Shown here: in pieces, positions 42,020-54,920 of the stretch | Numbering within the stretch: position 1 is the first letter of the stretch | Layout of the letters: the number at the start of each line of letters is the position of its first letter | DNA from: Fodinibacter sp963833495 | GTDB taxonomy: Bacteria > Actinomycetota > Actinomycetes > Actinomycetales > Dermatophilaceae | Reading direction: 5' to 3' | Length of the DNA stretch: 64,000 bases | Assembly (NCBI GenBank): GCA_963833495.1 | Contig: CAWHYJ010000019.1 | Location: 10,522 to 74,521 of the forward strand | Notes under the pieces: model-generated | Database searches by the model: none | Told to the model about the DNA's origin: nothing | The model's input: the letters and a program-made list of their open reading frames with translations, nothing else | Made by a program: the position numbers and the translations under genes

Positions 42020-42481
42020 TCAGTCCTCGCGCATGTGGATGGGCGTGCCGAGCTGCACGCTGCGGCTCACCGTGCACAGCCGGTCGTGGCTCTGGGCGAT
42101 CGCGCGGGGCAGCCGCTCACGGGCCGAGTCGCCGGCGTCTCCGTCGGGGAAGCGCACCCGGAAGGTCACCTCGATCTCGCCCATGTGGTTGCCGTGCTCG
42201 TCGCGCAGCTTCTCGCCGCCCGCGGTGACGGTGAACTCGGTGGGCTCGGCCAGCCGGCTCGTGATGAAGTCGACGTCAACCGCGCTGCACCCCGCGATCG
42301 CCGTGAGGAGCAGCTCGACCGGGGTGAAGTCCGGCGACTCCCCCGACCCGATGCTCATCGTGCCGCCGCGCGCGTTGGTGACGAGGTAGGTGCCCGTGCC
42401 GGTGCGGCTCATCTGGACGCTGCGGTGCCCGGGGCCGGTGCCGCCGGTCTCCTGCTGGTGCTGCTGGTGCTGCTGGGCCAT
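42020..42481 (-). CDS. OsmC family protein
   Basis: The 153-residue protein has a His/Gln-rich N-terminus (MAQQHQQHQQE) and the OsmC fold: FTPVELLLTAIAGCSAVDVDFITSRLAEPTEFTVTAGGEKLRDE (peroxidatic Cys in AGCSAVD), then HDRLCTVSRSVQLGTPIHM (second Cys). It likely reduces organic hydroperoxides. ATG 42481 shares its A with the DUF1697 stop (TGATG). Confidence 0.87.
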   Translation of the reverse strand: MAQQHQQHQQETGGTGPGHRSVQMSRTGTGTYLVTNARGGTMSIGSGESPDFTPVELLLTAIAGCSAVDVDFITSRLAEPTEFTVTAGGEKLRDEHGNHMGEIEVTFRVRFPDGDAGDSARERLPRAIAQSHDRLCTVSRSVQLGTPIHMRED

Positions 42482-43017
42482 CAGGTTCCCCACTTCTGGT
42501 CGATGGCGCGGACCACCTCGAGGTCGCGCCAGGTGGTCGTTCGGCCGGTGATGCGTTCGATGCGGGCGTTGGTGAGCTTGGTCTTCTGGAAGCCGCCGCT
42601 CATCTCGGCGAGGATCTGCGAGCCGAGCACGAGGCATCGCTCGCCCGGAGCGTCCCACGCGTCGAGCTCCTTCGCCGCTGCCGCCGGGATGGCGGCGTCG
42701 GCCAGCGCCAGGTAGCGCTTCCCGCCGGGGATCAACGGTGGCACGGCGTCGACCTCGGCGAGGTCGGCGCGCAGCTGCGCCGGGGTGCGCACCACGCAGG
42801 GCACCGAGAACCCGGCGAACTCCTCGAGCACCGTGGACATCTGGGTGGCGACGGCCGCGCACGAACGGCGCCCGCTGCGGACGAACACGTTGCCGGACTG
42901 GATGTGCGTCGCGACGTCGGTGAACCCGGCATCCTCGAGCGCGCCGCGCAGCTCGGCCATCTTCACGAAGCGGCCGCCCACGTTGACGGCCCGCAGGAAC
43001 GCGACGTAGGACGGCAT
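42481..43017 (-). CDS. DUF1697 family protein
   Basis: The 178-residue protein starts MPSYVAFLRAVNVGGRFVKMAELRGALEDAGFTDVATHIQSGNV, the DUF1697 signature, with CVVRTPAQLRADL and FQKTKLTNARIERITGRTTTWRDLEVVRAI. Function is unknown. ATG 43017 has AGGA about 8 bases upstream; ATG 43026 is an alternative. It is divergent from the phosphatase gene and coupled to OsmC. Confidence 0.87.
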   Translation of the reverse strand: MPSYVAFLRAVNVGGRFVKMAELRGALEDAGFTDVATHIQSGNVFVRSGRRSCAAVATQMSTVLEEFAGFSVPCVVRTPAQLRADLAEVDAVPPLIPGGKRYLALADAAIPAAAAKELDAWDAPGERCLVLGSQILAEMSGGFQKTKLTNARIERITGRTTTWRDLEVVRAIDQKWGT

Positions 43018-43054
43018 GGCGCACATCCTGTCACCGGCCTGCCACAGTGGGGCA

Positions 43055-43663
43055 ATGTCCTCCGCCACCGACGCCGTCGGACGCCTCGTCCTGGTCCGCC
43101 ACGGCCAGACCGAGTGGAGCCGCGACGGGCGGCACACCGGGCGCACCGACGTACCACTCACGGATGCCGGGGAGCGCGACGCGCGCCGGCTCACCCCCCT
43201 GCTGGCCCGCTTCGACTTCGCCCTCGTGCTGTCCTCGCCGCTGGACCGGGCCGTCCGGACCGCGCAGCTCGCCGGCCTGGAGCCGACCACCGACGACGAC
43301 CTGGTCGAGTGGGACTACGGCGACTGCGAGGGCCGCACCACCCCGGAGATCCGCGAGCTGCGGGGCGACCCGGGCTGGACGGTCTTCGCGAACGGGGTGG
43401 CGGCCGGCAACACCCCCGGTGAGACCGTCGAGGAGGTCGCGGCCCGGGCCTCACGGGTCCTGGTGCGGGTGCAGGAGCCCCTGCAGCACGGCGACGTCGC
43501 GCTGGTCGCGCACGGCCACCTGCTGCGGATCCTCGCCGCCACCTACCTGCGCGAGGACGCCCGCTTCGGCGCGCACCTCCTGCTGGACGCGGGCGCGGTG
43601 TGCGTGCTCGAGGGCGAGCACGGGGTGCCCGGCATCCGGTCGTGGAACCAGACCGACAGCTGA
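43055..43663 (+). CDS. histidine phosphatase family protein
   Basis: The 202-residue phosphoglycerate-mutase-like phosphatase has the catalytic LVLVRHGQTEWSRDGRHTGRTDVPLTDAGERDAR, then LSSPLDRAVRTAQLAG, the acid in LVEWDYGDCEG, and VALVAHGHLLRILAATYL. Substrate unknown. CACAGT lies 6 bases before ATG 43055, an imperfect -10. Its stop is 2 bases from that of the convergent VOC gene. Confidence 0.88.
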   Translation: MSSATDAVGRLVLVRHGQTEWSRDGRHTGRTDVPLTDAGERDARRLTPLLARFDFALVLSSPLDRAVRTAQLAGLEPTTDDDLVEWDYGDCEGRTTPEIRELRGDPGWTVFANGVAAGNTPGETVEEVAARASRVLVRVQEPLQHGDVALVAHGHLLRILAATYLREDARFGAHLLLDAGAVCVLEGEHGVPGIRSWNQTDS

Positions 43664-43665
43664 GC

Positions 43666-44058
43666 TCAGCGGTCGAGCCCGGGGCCCTCGATGACGGACA
43701 TCACGTTGCCCGAGGGGTCGGTGAACCAGGCGATGAGCGGGCCTCCCCCGCGGAAGACGCCGTCGTCGTCGGTCTGCGCCGGGCTGCCCTCGTAGTGCTC
43801 GAACGCCACGCCGCGCTCGGTGAGGGCCGCGACGGTGGCCGCCACATCGTCGACCGGGAAGTTGAGCACCGTGTAGGTGGCGGGCACGTGGTCGGGCTTG
43901 GGGTAGAGCAGGATCGGCCGGCCCCCGGTGGGGCGCAGCACGAGCATGCCCATGTCCCCCTCGTCGACCTGCAGGCCGAGCACCTCGCCGAAGAAGTGCT
44001 TGGACTGCGCGATGTCCTTCACGGCGATGCCGCTGAACGCCTTCGATGTCTCGAGCAT
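43666..44058 (-). CDS. VOC family protein
   Basis: The 130-residue glyoxalase-fold protein has FSGIAVKDIAQSKHFFGEVLGLQVDEGDMGMLVL, FPVDDVAATVAALTERGVAFEHYEG and GPLIAWFTDPSGNVMSVIEG. Substrate unknown. TACGGT lies 7 bases before ATG 44058. Confidence 0.85.
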   Translation of the reverse strand: MLETSKAFSGIAVKDIAQSKHFFGEVLGLQVDEGDMGMLVLRPTGGRPILLYPKPDHVPATYTVLNFPVDDVAATVAALTERGVAFEHYEGSPAQTDDDGVFRGGGPLIAWFTDPSGNVMSVIEGPGLDR

Positions 44059-44080
44059 GCGCTCCACCGTACGCGCGGGG

Positions 44081-45562
44081 TCAGGGCAGCGGCCAGGTGT
44101 GCACCGGCTCGTTGGAGTCCATGTGCAGGGTGTACTGCTCGAGCATCCGGCGCAGCGCCTCGCGGCGGTCGCACCCGGCATCCTGGAACGACTGGACGGT
44201 GCGGCTCTGCCACTCGGCGCCGTTGACGCCCGACTTGCAGCGCCCCTCGATGACGCCGAGGAACCGCTCGCGCACGGCGTCCGAGACACCCCACTCGTGC
44301 AGCCCCTCGTGGGCCAGCGGGAGGAGGTGGCGCAGCACCAGCTCGTCGGTCGACAGCTCCCCGAAGCCGGGCCAGTAGAGCCGGGCGTCGATGCCGTCGC
44401 GGGCGGCCCGCCGGAAGTTCTCCTCGCAGGCCGCGAAGCTCATCTTGGTCCAGACCGGGCGGTCCTCGTGGGCCAGCATCCGGATGGCGCCGTAGTAGAA
44501 CGCCGCGTTGGCCAGCACGTCGACGATGGTCGGGCCGGCCGGGAGCACTCGGTTCTCGACGCGCAGGTGCGGGGTGCCGCCGACGATGTCGTAGATCGGC
44601 CGGTTCCAGCGGTAGACCGTGCCGTTGTGCAGCCGCAGCTCGGACAGCTCGGGGGCGACACCGGCCTCGAGCGCCGCCATCGGGTCCTCGTCGCTGGTCT
44701 CGGCGAGCAGGGTCGGGAAGTAGCGGACGTTCTCCTCGAACAGGTCGAAGATCGAGGTGATCCAGCGCTCGCCGAAGAAGACGCGGGGGCGCACGCCCTG
44801 GTTCTTCAGCTCGATCGGCCGGGTGTCGGTGGCCTGCTTGAACAGCTCGATGCGGGTCTCGGCGTGCAGCCGCTTGCCGAAGAAGAACGGGGAGTTGGCG
44901 GCCAGGGCCACCTGGGGCGCGGAGAGCGCCTGGGCGGCGTTCCAGTGCGCGGCGAACTCGCTGGGGGCCACCTGCAGGTGCAGCTGGACGCTCGTGCAGG
45001 CGGACTCGGGCGCGATCGAGTCGCAGTAGGTGGCCACCCGCTCGCCGGTCGGGCCCTCGATGTCGAGGTAGATGTCCTCACCGCGCGCGACGAAGATCGA
45101 GTCGTTCAGGGCGGTGTAGCGGTTGTTGCCGCTGATCCACTCACCCTCGTAGTGCTCGGGCATGATCGTGGGCAGGATGCCGATCGCGACGATCTTGCTC
45201 CCGACCTCCTTGGCCGCGCGGTCGGCGGCGTTGAGGCTGTCGCGCAGCTCCACCTCGAGCTCGAGCGCGGAGTCGCCGGGCAGCGGCCGCGGGGGCACGT
45301 TGAGCTCGATGTTGTACTGCGCGAGCTCGGTCTGGTAGCTCTCGTCGGCGATGGCGTGCAGCACCTGCGCGTTGTGGAAGTGCGGCTGCATGTCGGTGTC
45401 GACGAGGTTGAGCTCGATCTCGAGCCCGGTCATCGGCCGGTCGAACTCGAACGAGCTGGTGGTGAGCATCCGCTCGAAGACGTCGAGGTTCTGGCGCACC
45501 TTCTCGCGGTAGCGCTGGCGCTCCTCACGGCTGTAGCTCTGCGCCTGGACCTCTGCTCCCAT
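44081..45562 (-). CDS. glutamate-cysteine ligase family (GCS2) protein
   Basis: The 493-residue protein has the GCS2 ATP/glutamate-binding signature DRPMTGLEIELNLVDTDMQPHFHNAQVL, YNIELNVPPRPLPG, ISGNNRYTALNDSIFVARGEDIYLDIEGP, CTSVQLHLQVAPSEFAAHWNAAQ, and LRVENRVLPAGPTIVDVLANAAFYYG. It likely makes a gamma-glutamyl amide bond (gamma-glutamylcysteine or a related dipeptide). Mycothiol-making actinobacteria keep such enzymes for ergothioneine or unknown roles. ATG 45562 is used; an in-frame TTG lies 12 bases upstream. Confidence 0.87.
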   Translation of the reverse strand: MGAEVQAQSYSREERQRYREKVRQNLDVFERMLTTSSFEFDRPMTGLEIELNLVDTDMQPHFHNAQVLHAIADESYQTELAQYNIELNVPPRPLPGDSALELEVELRDSLNAADRAAKEVGSKIVAIGILPTIMPEHYEGEWISGNNRYTALNDSIFVARGEDIYLDIEGPTGERVATYCDSIAPESACTSVQLHLQVAPSEFAAHWNAAQALSAPQVALAANSPFFFGKRLHAETRIELFKQATDTRPIELKNQGVRPRVFFGERWITSIFDLFEENVRYFPTLLAETSDEDPMAALEAGVAPELSELRLHNGTVYRWNRPIYDIVGGTPHLRVENRVLPAGPTIVDVLANAAFYYGAIRMLAHEDRPVWTKMSFAACEENFRRAARDGIDARLYWPGFGELSTDELVLRHLLPLAHEGLHEWGVSDAVRERFLGVIEGRCKSGVNGAEWQSRTVQSFQDAGCDRREALRRMLEQYTLHMDSNEPVHTWPLP

Positions 45563-45641
45563 GGCGTCAGCCAACCACTAACCGACCCGAGCCGGTAGCC
45601 GGAACCGCGTTTCGGTCACCAGCGGTGTCGCACCCCCCTCG

Positions 45642-45647
45642 TAGCGT
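45642..45647 (+). promoter_or_regulatory. -10 box TAGCGT of sbcDC
   Basis: TAGCGT is followed by 7 bases and then GTG 45655, which sets the start of SbcD at MRLIHTSDWHLG. Confidence 0.45.
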
Positions 45648-45654
45648 GGGTGCC

Positions 45655-46842
45655 GTGCGGCTGATCCACACCTCCGACTGGCACCTGGGGCGCTCGTTCC
45701 ACCAGGTGGGGCTGCTCGGCGCCCAGGCGGCCTACCTCGACTCCCTCGTCGACGTCGTGCGTCGCGAGCGGGTCGACGCCGTGCTGGTCAGTGGTGACGT
45801 CTACGACCGGGCGATGCCCTCGCCCGAGACCGTCGACCTGCTCTCGCAGAGCCTCGTGCGGCTGGTCGACGCCGGAGCCCAGGTGGTGGTCAGCAGCGGC
45901 AACCACGACTCCGCCATCCGCCTCGGGTTCGCGTCCGGGCTGCTCGAGCGAGCCGGGCTGCACCTGCGCACCTCCGTCGCCGACGTCGGCCGGCCGGTGC
46001 TGGTGGGCGACGTCGCGGTGCACCCGTTGCCCTACCTCGAGCCGGCGCTGGCCGCCGACGTGCTCGGCGCCTCCGAGCGCACCCACGCCGGGGTGCTGCG
46101 GGCGGCGATGGCCCGGGTGCGCGCCGACGCCGGCCAGCGCGGTGGGCGCACCGTCGTCATGGCCCACGCCTTCGTCACCGGCGGGGTCGGCAGCGAGTCC
46201 GAGCGCGACATCTCGGTCGGGGGTGTTTCGGCGGTGCCGCCAGAGGTGTTCGCGGGAGTCGACTACACCGCACTGGGGCACCTGCACGGCCGGCAGGAGG
46301 TGGCCGAGGGGGTGCGCTACAGCGGCTCACCGGTCGCCATGTCGTTCTCTGAGTGGTCGCACCGCAAGGGGAGCCTGCTCGTCGACCTCTCCGGCGACAC
46401 CCCGGTGGTCGAGCACGTCGAGGCGCCCGTCGAGCGCCCGCTGGCCCTGCTGCGCGGCACGCTCGACGAGCTGCTCACCTCCCCCGCCCACCGCGGCGCC
46501 GAGGCGGCCTGGTGCCAGGTCACCCTCACCGACCCGCAGCGCCCGCTCGGGGCGATGGACCAGGTGCGCCGCCGCTTCCCCTTCACCCTCGAGCTGCGCT
46601 TCGACCCCCAGGGCGCCACCGTGCCCCTGCGGCCGTACGCGGCCCGGGTCGCCACCGCCACCGACGTCGAGGTGTGCTGCGACTTCCTCGGGCACGTCCG
46701 TGGCGGGCGCGCGGCCAGCGACGACGAGCGGGCGCTGCTCGCCGAGGCCGTCGAGGCCAGCCGGCTCGCCCGCCAGGTCGGTGACGACGAGGGGGTCGCC
46801 GCGGGGTCCGGTGCGGACGTGGGGTCAGTGGGCGCCGCATGA
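45655..46842 (+). CDS. sbcD: exonuclease SbcCD, nuclease subunit D
   Basis: The 395-residue Mre11-like phosphoesterase has the metal motifs IHTSDWHLGR, VLVSGDVYDRAMPS, VVSSGNHDSAIRL, VVMAHAF and YTALGHLHGRQ, then a C-terminal capping domain. With SbcC it cleaves hairpins and protein-blocked DNA ends. The leaderless GTG start is set by TAGCGT. It overlaps sbcC by ATGA. Confidence 0.93.
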   Translation: MRLIHTSDWHLGRSFHQVGLLGAQAAYLDSLVDVVRRERVDAVLVSGDVYDRAMPSPETVDLLSQSLVRLVDAGAQVVVSSGNHDSAIRLGFASGLLERAGLHLRTSVADVGRPVLVGDVAVHPLPYLEPALAADVLGASERTHAGVLRAAMARVRADAGQRGGRTVVMAHAFVTGGVGSESERDISVGGVSAVPPEVFAGVDYTALGHLHGRQEVAEGVRYSGSPVAMSFSEWSHRKGSLLVDLSGDTPVVEHVEAPVERPLALLRGTLDELLTSPAHRGAEAAWCQVTLTDPQRPLGAMDQVRRRFPFTLELRFDPQGATVPLRPYAARVATATDVEVCCDFLGHVRGGRAASDDERALLAEAVEASRLARQVGDDEGVAAGSGADVGSVGAA

Positions 46843-49831
46843 GGGTGCACCGGCTCGAGATCGAGGCGTTCGGGCCGTTCCCCGACCGGGTCGTCGTCGA
46901 CGTCGACGCCCTGTCGGCCGAGGGCCTCTTCCTCATCCACGGCCCCACCGGGTCCGGCAAGACCAGCCTGCTCGACGCCATCTGCTTCGCCCTGTATGCC
47001 GACGTGCCCGGGTCGCGCTCCAAGCGCGGGCTGCGCAGCGACCACGCGCGGCCGGATGCCGTGCCGCGGGTCACGCTCGAGCTCACCGCCGGCACCCGGC
47101 GTCTGCGCATCACCCGCTCCCCCGAGTTCGTGCGGCCCAAGAAGCGCGGCAACGGCACGGTGTCGGTGCAGGCGATGGTGACCCTCGAGGAGCGCCGCGA
47201 CAGCCGGTGGGTCGCGCTCAGCACCCGCAACGACGAGGTCGCGGATGTCGTCAAGGACGCCCTGGGCATGGGCATGGCGCAGTTCGCCAAGGTGGTGCTG
47301 CTCCCCCAGGGCGACTTCGCGGCGTTCCTGCGGGCCACCCCCGACGACCGCCGCGAGGTGCTCGAGCGGCTGTTCGACATCTCCGCGTTCAGCGACGTCG
47401 AGGCCTGGCTGGCGCAGGCTAGGCGCTCGGCCGGGGCCGACCTCGACACGGCCCGCTCGGCCCTGGCGTCCGTGGTCGCCCGCGCCGACGACGTGCTCGC
47501 CCAGGCCGGCTCCGCCGCTGACGCCTCGCCGGTGCCTCCTGAGTCGGTGGCAACGCACCTGCACGCCGTGGCCGAGCAGCTCGACGCCCGGGTGAGCACG
47601 ACGATGGCGGCGTTCGACGCGGCATCCGGGGCGGAGCGCGCGGCCGCCGACGCGCTCGCCGCAGCACGCGCCCTCGACGAGCAGCGCACCCGAGGGCTAC
47701 GGGCCGTGGCCCGGCTCGAGGCCCTCGAAGCCGCCGCCGAGAGCCACGTCGCGCGGGTGGCGCAGGTCGCCGCCGCCGAACGGGCCGCCGGGGTGGCGGG
47801 TCACCTCACGGCACTCGACCGGGCGCACGACGACCTGGCCCGGCAGGCGCGCCGGGTCGACACGGTGCGAGCCACCCTGCCCGGCCAGCTCGCCGCGCTG
47901 GCCGACGACGACGCCGGCAGGGCGCTGGCCGGGGTGCGAGCCCTCGACGCCACCGTCGCCGCGCTGGCACACGAGGCCGATGACCAGGCGCGGCGCACCC
48001 GGCAGCGGGCCGAGCTCGACGACCGGGTCGAGCAGCTCATCGCGTTGGCCGAGCGGGCCCGGGTCGAGCTCGCCGAGCTCGAGGCCCACCGAGCGCTGCT
48101 GGCCGCCGAGGCCCGGGCGCGTGCGGAGGGCGCCGGCCGGGTGGCCGAGCTCGAGCTGCGGCTCGACGCCGCACGGTCCCACGTCACAGTGCTCGACGCC
48201 GCCGAGCGCGACCTCGCCCGGGCCGACGCACTGGCCCCGCGGCACGCACAGCTGCGCGAGACGGTGCTCGACCGCCGCACCGAGCTGCTCGACCTGCGCC
48301 AGCTGCGGCTCGACGGCATGGCGGCCGAGCTCGCCCGGTCGCTGTCCGCCGACGAGCCCTGCCCCGTGTGTGGGGCTCGCCAACATCCTTCTCCGGCAAC
48401 CAGCTCCGACCCGGTGCTGCCCGACGACATCACCGTCGCCGAGCGGCGGCTCAGCGACGCCGAGGGGCAGCTGCGCACGCTGGAGGCCGAGGTCGAAGCG
48501 CTGCGCACCCGAGCCGACACGCTGCTGACCGGGCTCGGCGGCGCCGACCGCGACACCCTCGAGGTGGCGGTGGCGGAGGCAGACGCGGCCCTCACGACCG
48601 CGCGCGCCGACGCCGTCGCGCACACCGAGGCGGCCAACAGGCTCGAGGCCGCCGCACGAGCCGTCGACGTCCACCGCGAGCTGGTCACCAGCTGCGCCAC
48701 GCGCCTCGAGGCGGCCCTGGCCGCCATCGACGAGCTGACGGCTGCCGAGGCCGGCGCCGCCGGTCGGGTCGAGGCCGTGGTGGCCGAGCACGCCGTCTGC
48801 CCCTGCGGCTCGACCGTGCCGGCCGACCACGGGCGGGCCGGGCGGGCGCTCACCGACCTCGCCGCGGCCGTCGACGACCTGGCCCGATCCGCCGACCGAC
48901 TGACATCGGCGACCGCCGACCTCGAGTCCGCGCTCGAGGCCGCCGGGGTCGACGACGCCGAGTCGGCCCGGGCGGCGCTGCTGCCCGCCGCCGAGCTGGT
49001 CCGGCTGCGGGCCGCCGTCACCGCCCACGTCGAGGACACCGCCGCCGCCCGCGCCGTGGCGCAGGAGCCGGAGGTCGTCGCGGCCCTCGCGGCCGAACCG
49101 CCCGACCTGGCCGGCGCGGAGGCCGCCGACCGCGCCGCCCGCGAGGCGATGCTCGCAGCCCAGGCCGCCCAGCACGACGCGGCCCGCGCGCTGCACCAGC
49201 TCGAGCGGCTGCTGCCCCTCGTCGACGAGGCGTGCGCCGCCGTCGCCGCGGCCGCCGACCGTGACGCCCGGGTGCGCGACCTCGCCGACACCACGAGCGG
49301 CACCGGCCCCGACAACACCCTGCGGATGCGGCTCACCGCCTACGTGCTCGCAGCGCGGCTCGAGACGGTGGCCGCGCTGGCCAACGAGCGGCTGGCCGTC
49401 ATGGGCGGCGGGCGCTACCTCCTCGAGCACTCCGACGAGCGGGCCGCCCGCGGCGCACGGTCGGGGCTCGGGCTGCGGGTGCTCGACCAGTGGACCGGCC
49501 GGGTCCGCGACACCGCCACCCTGTCCGGCGGCGAGTCCTTCATGGCCTCGCTGGCCCTCGCCCTCGGCCTGGCGGATGCCGTGCGCGAGGAGGCCGGTGG
49601 CCTCGACCTCGGCACGCTCTTCATCGACGAGGGCTTCGGCAGCCTCGACGACGACAGCCTCGAGCAGGTGCTCACCGTGCTCGACGGGCTGCGCGAGGGC
49701 GGTCGGGCCGTCGGCGTGGTCAGCCACGTGGCCGACCTGCGCGCCCGCATCACCCACCAGGCGGTGGTGCACAAGGGCGCCAGCGGCAGCACCGTCGAGG
49801 TGCGCACGGGAGTGGCGGCGGAGCCGGCCGC

Positions 49832-49835
<4 letters not shown>
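46839..49835 (+). CDS. sbcC: exonuclease SbcCD, ATPase subunit C (Rad50-like)
   Basis: The 998-residue SMC-like ATPase has Walker A LIHGPTGSGKTSLLDAICFALY, Q-loop VVLLPQGDFAAFLRA, long Ala/Arg/Glu-rich coiled-coil arms, a zinc hook CPVC (in DEPCPVCGARQHP, about residue 506), the ABC signature TLSGGESFMASLALALGLAD, and Walker B LGTLFIDEGFGSLDDD. A second Cys pair (VCPCG) lies about residue 652 in the returning coil. It converges with gcvP, and the two stops share CTAG. Confidence 0.93.
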
Positions 49836-52717
<2,882 letters not shown>

Positions 52718-52784
52718 GGTGGCTCCTGGAGGGCAGACGGCGTCGACGTCTCCCCCTCTGTCACGCACCGGCGCGGGGGCCGGG

Positions 52785-52902
52785 TGCTTCAGAGGTGCCT
52801 GTCCCGCGTGGTCCTTTGCGCCTGAGAGGTTCCGGGGAGGTTTGCCCCTTCGGCGCCCCGACACGTGGTGCGTCGAGGTCTCTCCCACACGGTGTGAGCG
52901 GC
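52785..52902 (-). promoter_or_regulatory. glycine riboswitch upstream of gcvP
   Basis: Read on the minus strand, the region carries GTGTGGGAGAGACC, GCCGAAGGGGCAAACC, AACCTCTCAGGCGCAAAGGACC, then GGGACAGGCACCTCTGA. These are the hallmark P1/P3 and core segments of a gcvT-type glycine aptamer (GGGAGAG, CGCCGAAGG, TCTCAGGCAAAAGGAC). One aptamer is clear, and the bases down to about 52745 could form the expression platform. It lies in the 5' leader of gcvP, as expected for glycine-activated glycine cleavage genes. Confidence 0.85.
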
Positions 52903-52909
52903 GGGCGCC

Positions 52910-52915
52910 AATCTA
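52910..52915 (-). promoter_or_regulatory. -10 box TAGATT of the riboswitch-gcvP transcript
   Basis: TAGATT on the minus strand abuts the stop codon of the MerR gene and would start RNA at about 52902, right at the 5' edge of the riboswitch. Confidence 0.45.
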
Positions 52916-53497
<582 letters not shown>

Positions 53498-53570
53498 GTG
53501 TACCTCCTGAGCTCGACCTACTGCTTGCGACTGTACGCCCACGAATGACATGGACGTCACTTACACGCCA

Positions 53571-53607
53571 CAGGTGTGACAGGAGTGACGCTAGGGGCAG
53601 GTGTGAC
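53571..53607 (-). repeat. direct repeats CAGGTGTGAC upstream of the MerR gene
   Basis: CAGGTGTGAC occurs at 53571-53580 and 53598-53607, with GTCACT (53556-53561) and AGTGAC (53584-53589) around and between. A -10 box TACAGT lies at 53530-53535 on the minus strand. The layout suggests an autoregulatory operator. Confidence 0.4.
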
Positions 53608-53679
53608 TCGGGTCAACGACCACGAGGACCGCACGCCTGCCCGGCGTGTCGCACCGACCCGGCCCGGACCGCGCCGAGC

Positions 53680-54177
53680 TCAGCTGTCGGTGTCGGCCTC
53701 GGTGTCGAAGTCGTCGGCCGAGACGTGGTCGAGGAACTCCTTGAACTTCTCGACCTCGTCGTCCTCGGTCTCGGCCATCTCGACCCCGGCCTCGTCGAGC
53801 AGCTCCTCCTCGGCGACGATCTCGGCACCGGCCCGCAGGGCCAGCGCGATCGCGTCGGAGGAGCGCGACTCGATGTCGGTGCCCCCGGCCGCCGCACCCC
53901 CGTCGAGGTCGAGCATCGCGTGGAAGACGCCGTCCTTGAGGGCGACGATGCGCACCCGGGTGAGCTCGTGGCCCAGCTCGTCGATGACGTTGCGGAGCAG
54001 GTCGTGGGTCAGCGGCCGCGGGGGCACGACCCCCTGCTGGGCGTAGGCGATCGCGGTGGCCTCGGCCGCCCCGATCCAGATCGGCAGGTAGCGGTCGCCG
54101 TCACGTTCGCGCAGCAGCACGATCGGCTGGTTGGTGGGCATCTCGACCCGCACACCGAGCACGTCCAGGACCTTCAT
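53680..54177 (-). CDS. bifunctional nuclease family protein (DUF151)
   Basis: The 165-residue protein begins MKVLDVLGVRVEMPTNQPIVLLRERDGDRYLPIWIGAAEATAIAYAQQGV, the DUF151 core, followed by PLTHDLLRNVIDELG and SRSSDAIALALRAGAEIVAEEELLDEAG, and an acidic tail. It is the Rv1829 counterpart by position. DUF151 proteins have been reported as nucleases; the role here is not established. TACGGT lies 6 bases before ATG 54177. Confidence 0.9.
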   Translation of the reverse strand: MKVLDVLGVRVEMPTNQPIVLLRERDGDRYLPIWIGAAEATAIAYAQQGVVPPRPLTHDLLRNVIDELGHELTRVRIVALKDGVFHAMLDLDGGAAAGGTDIESRSSDAIALALRAGAEIVAEEELLDEAGVEMAETEDDEVEKFKEFLDHVSADDFDTEADTDS

Positions 54178-54210
54178 TGCGTCACCGTACCCCGCGCACC
54201 TGCGGGTCGG

Positions 54211-54912
54211 TCAGCCCTCACGGCCGGACAGTCCGCCACGGACCAGCGCGGCGTGCAGGGACAGGCACAGGTGCGCCACCTCCGCAGCATGTCGCGAGGC
54301 GTCGGCACCGCGCCTCGGGCCGGCCACCTGCTCGACCAGCCCCACCTCGCGGTCGGCGGCCGCCCGGAAGCCCCGCAGGTGCCGAGGCTCGACCCCGTAG
54401 GCCCCCAGGCCGGCGGCCGCGTGGGCCACCTGCAGGTCGGCGTCGTCGTGCAGGCCGGCGCTGTCGGGGCGCAGCAGTCCGTGCGACACGAGGTCGGCGA
54501 CCTCGGCCGGCGACAGCCCGGTGGCCCTGGCCAGCTCGGCGGCCGTGAGCCGCAGGGCACGGCGCGTGGCGAGGCCGGCGGCATCCGGCACGTCGGGGTC
54601 GGGGGTCGGGGCCGGCGGCTGCGCGCGCGCGTCGCCGGCATCCCCGGGGGTGAGCCCGCGGTCGATGGCCTCGAGGTTGTCCTTGATCACCTTCAGCGGC
54701 CAGAACCGGTCACGCTGGGCGCGCAGCACGTAGCGCAGCCGCTCGACGTCGTCGGGGGTGAACTGGCGGTAGCCCGAAGGAGTGCGGGCCGGCGTGACCA
54801 GGCCCTCCGCCTCGAGGAAGCGCACCTTGGAGATGGTGACGTCGGGGAACTCCTCGGACAGGGCGCCGACCACCGCACCCACGGTGAGGCGACGCCCTGC
54901 CGGGGTGGTCAC
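54211..54912 (-). CDS. ftsR: MerR-family regulator FtsR
   Basis: The 233-residue protein has an N-terminal MerR HTH with LTVGAVVGALSEEFPDVTISKVRFLEAEGLVTPARTPSGYRQFTPDDVERLRYVLRAQRDRFWPLKVIKDNL, a Pro/Ala linker, and a second helical domain. The order garA-ftsR-DUF151 matches Rv1827-Rv1829 and the Corynebacterium odhI-ftsR locus, where FtsR activates ftsZ. GTG 54912 is 8 bases after the garA stop, so it is co-transcribed. Confidence 0.87.
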   Translation of the reverse strand: MTTPAGRRLTVGAVVGALSEEFPDVTISKVRFLEAEGLVTPARTPSGYRQFTPDDVERLRYVLRAQRDRFWPLKVIKDNLEAIDRGLTPGDAGDARAQPPAPTPDPDVPDAAGLATRRALRLTAAELARATGLSPAEVADLVSHGLLRPDSAGLHDDADLQVAHAAAGLGAYGVEPRHLRGFRAAADREVGLVEQVAGPRRGADASRHAAEVAHLCLSLHAALVRGGLSGREG

Positions 54913-54920
54913 GGGACGGG

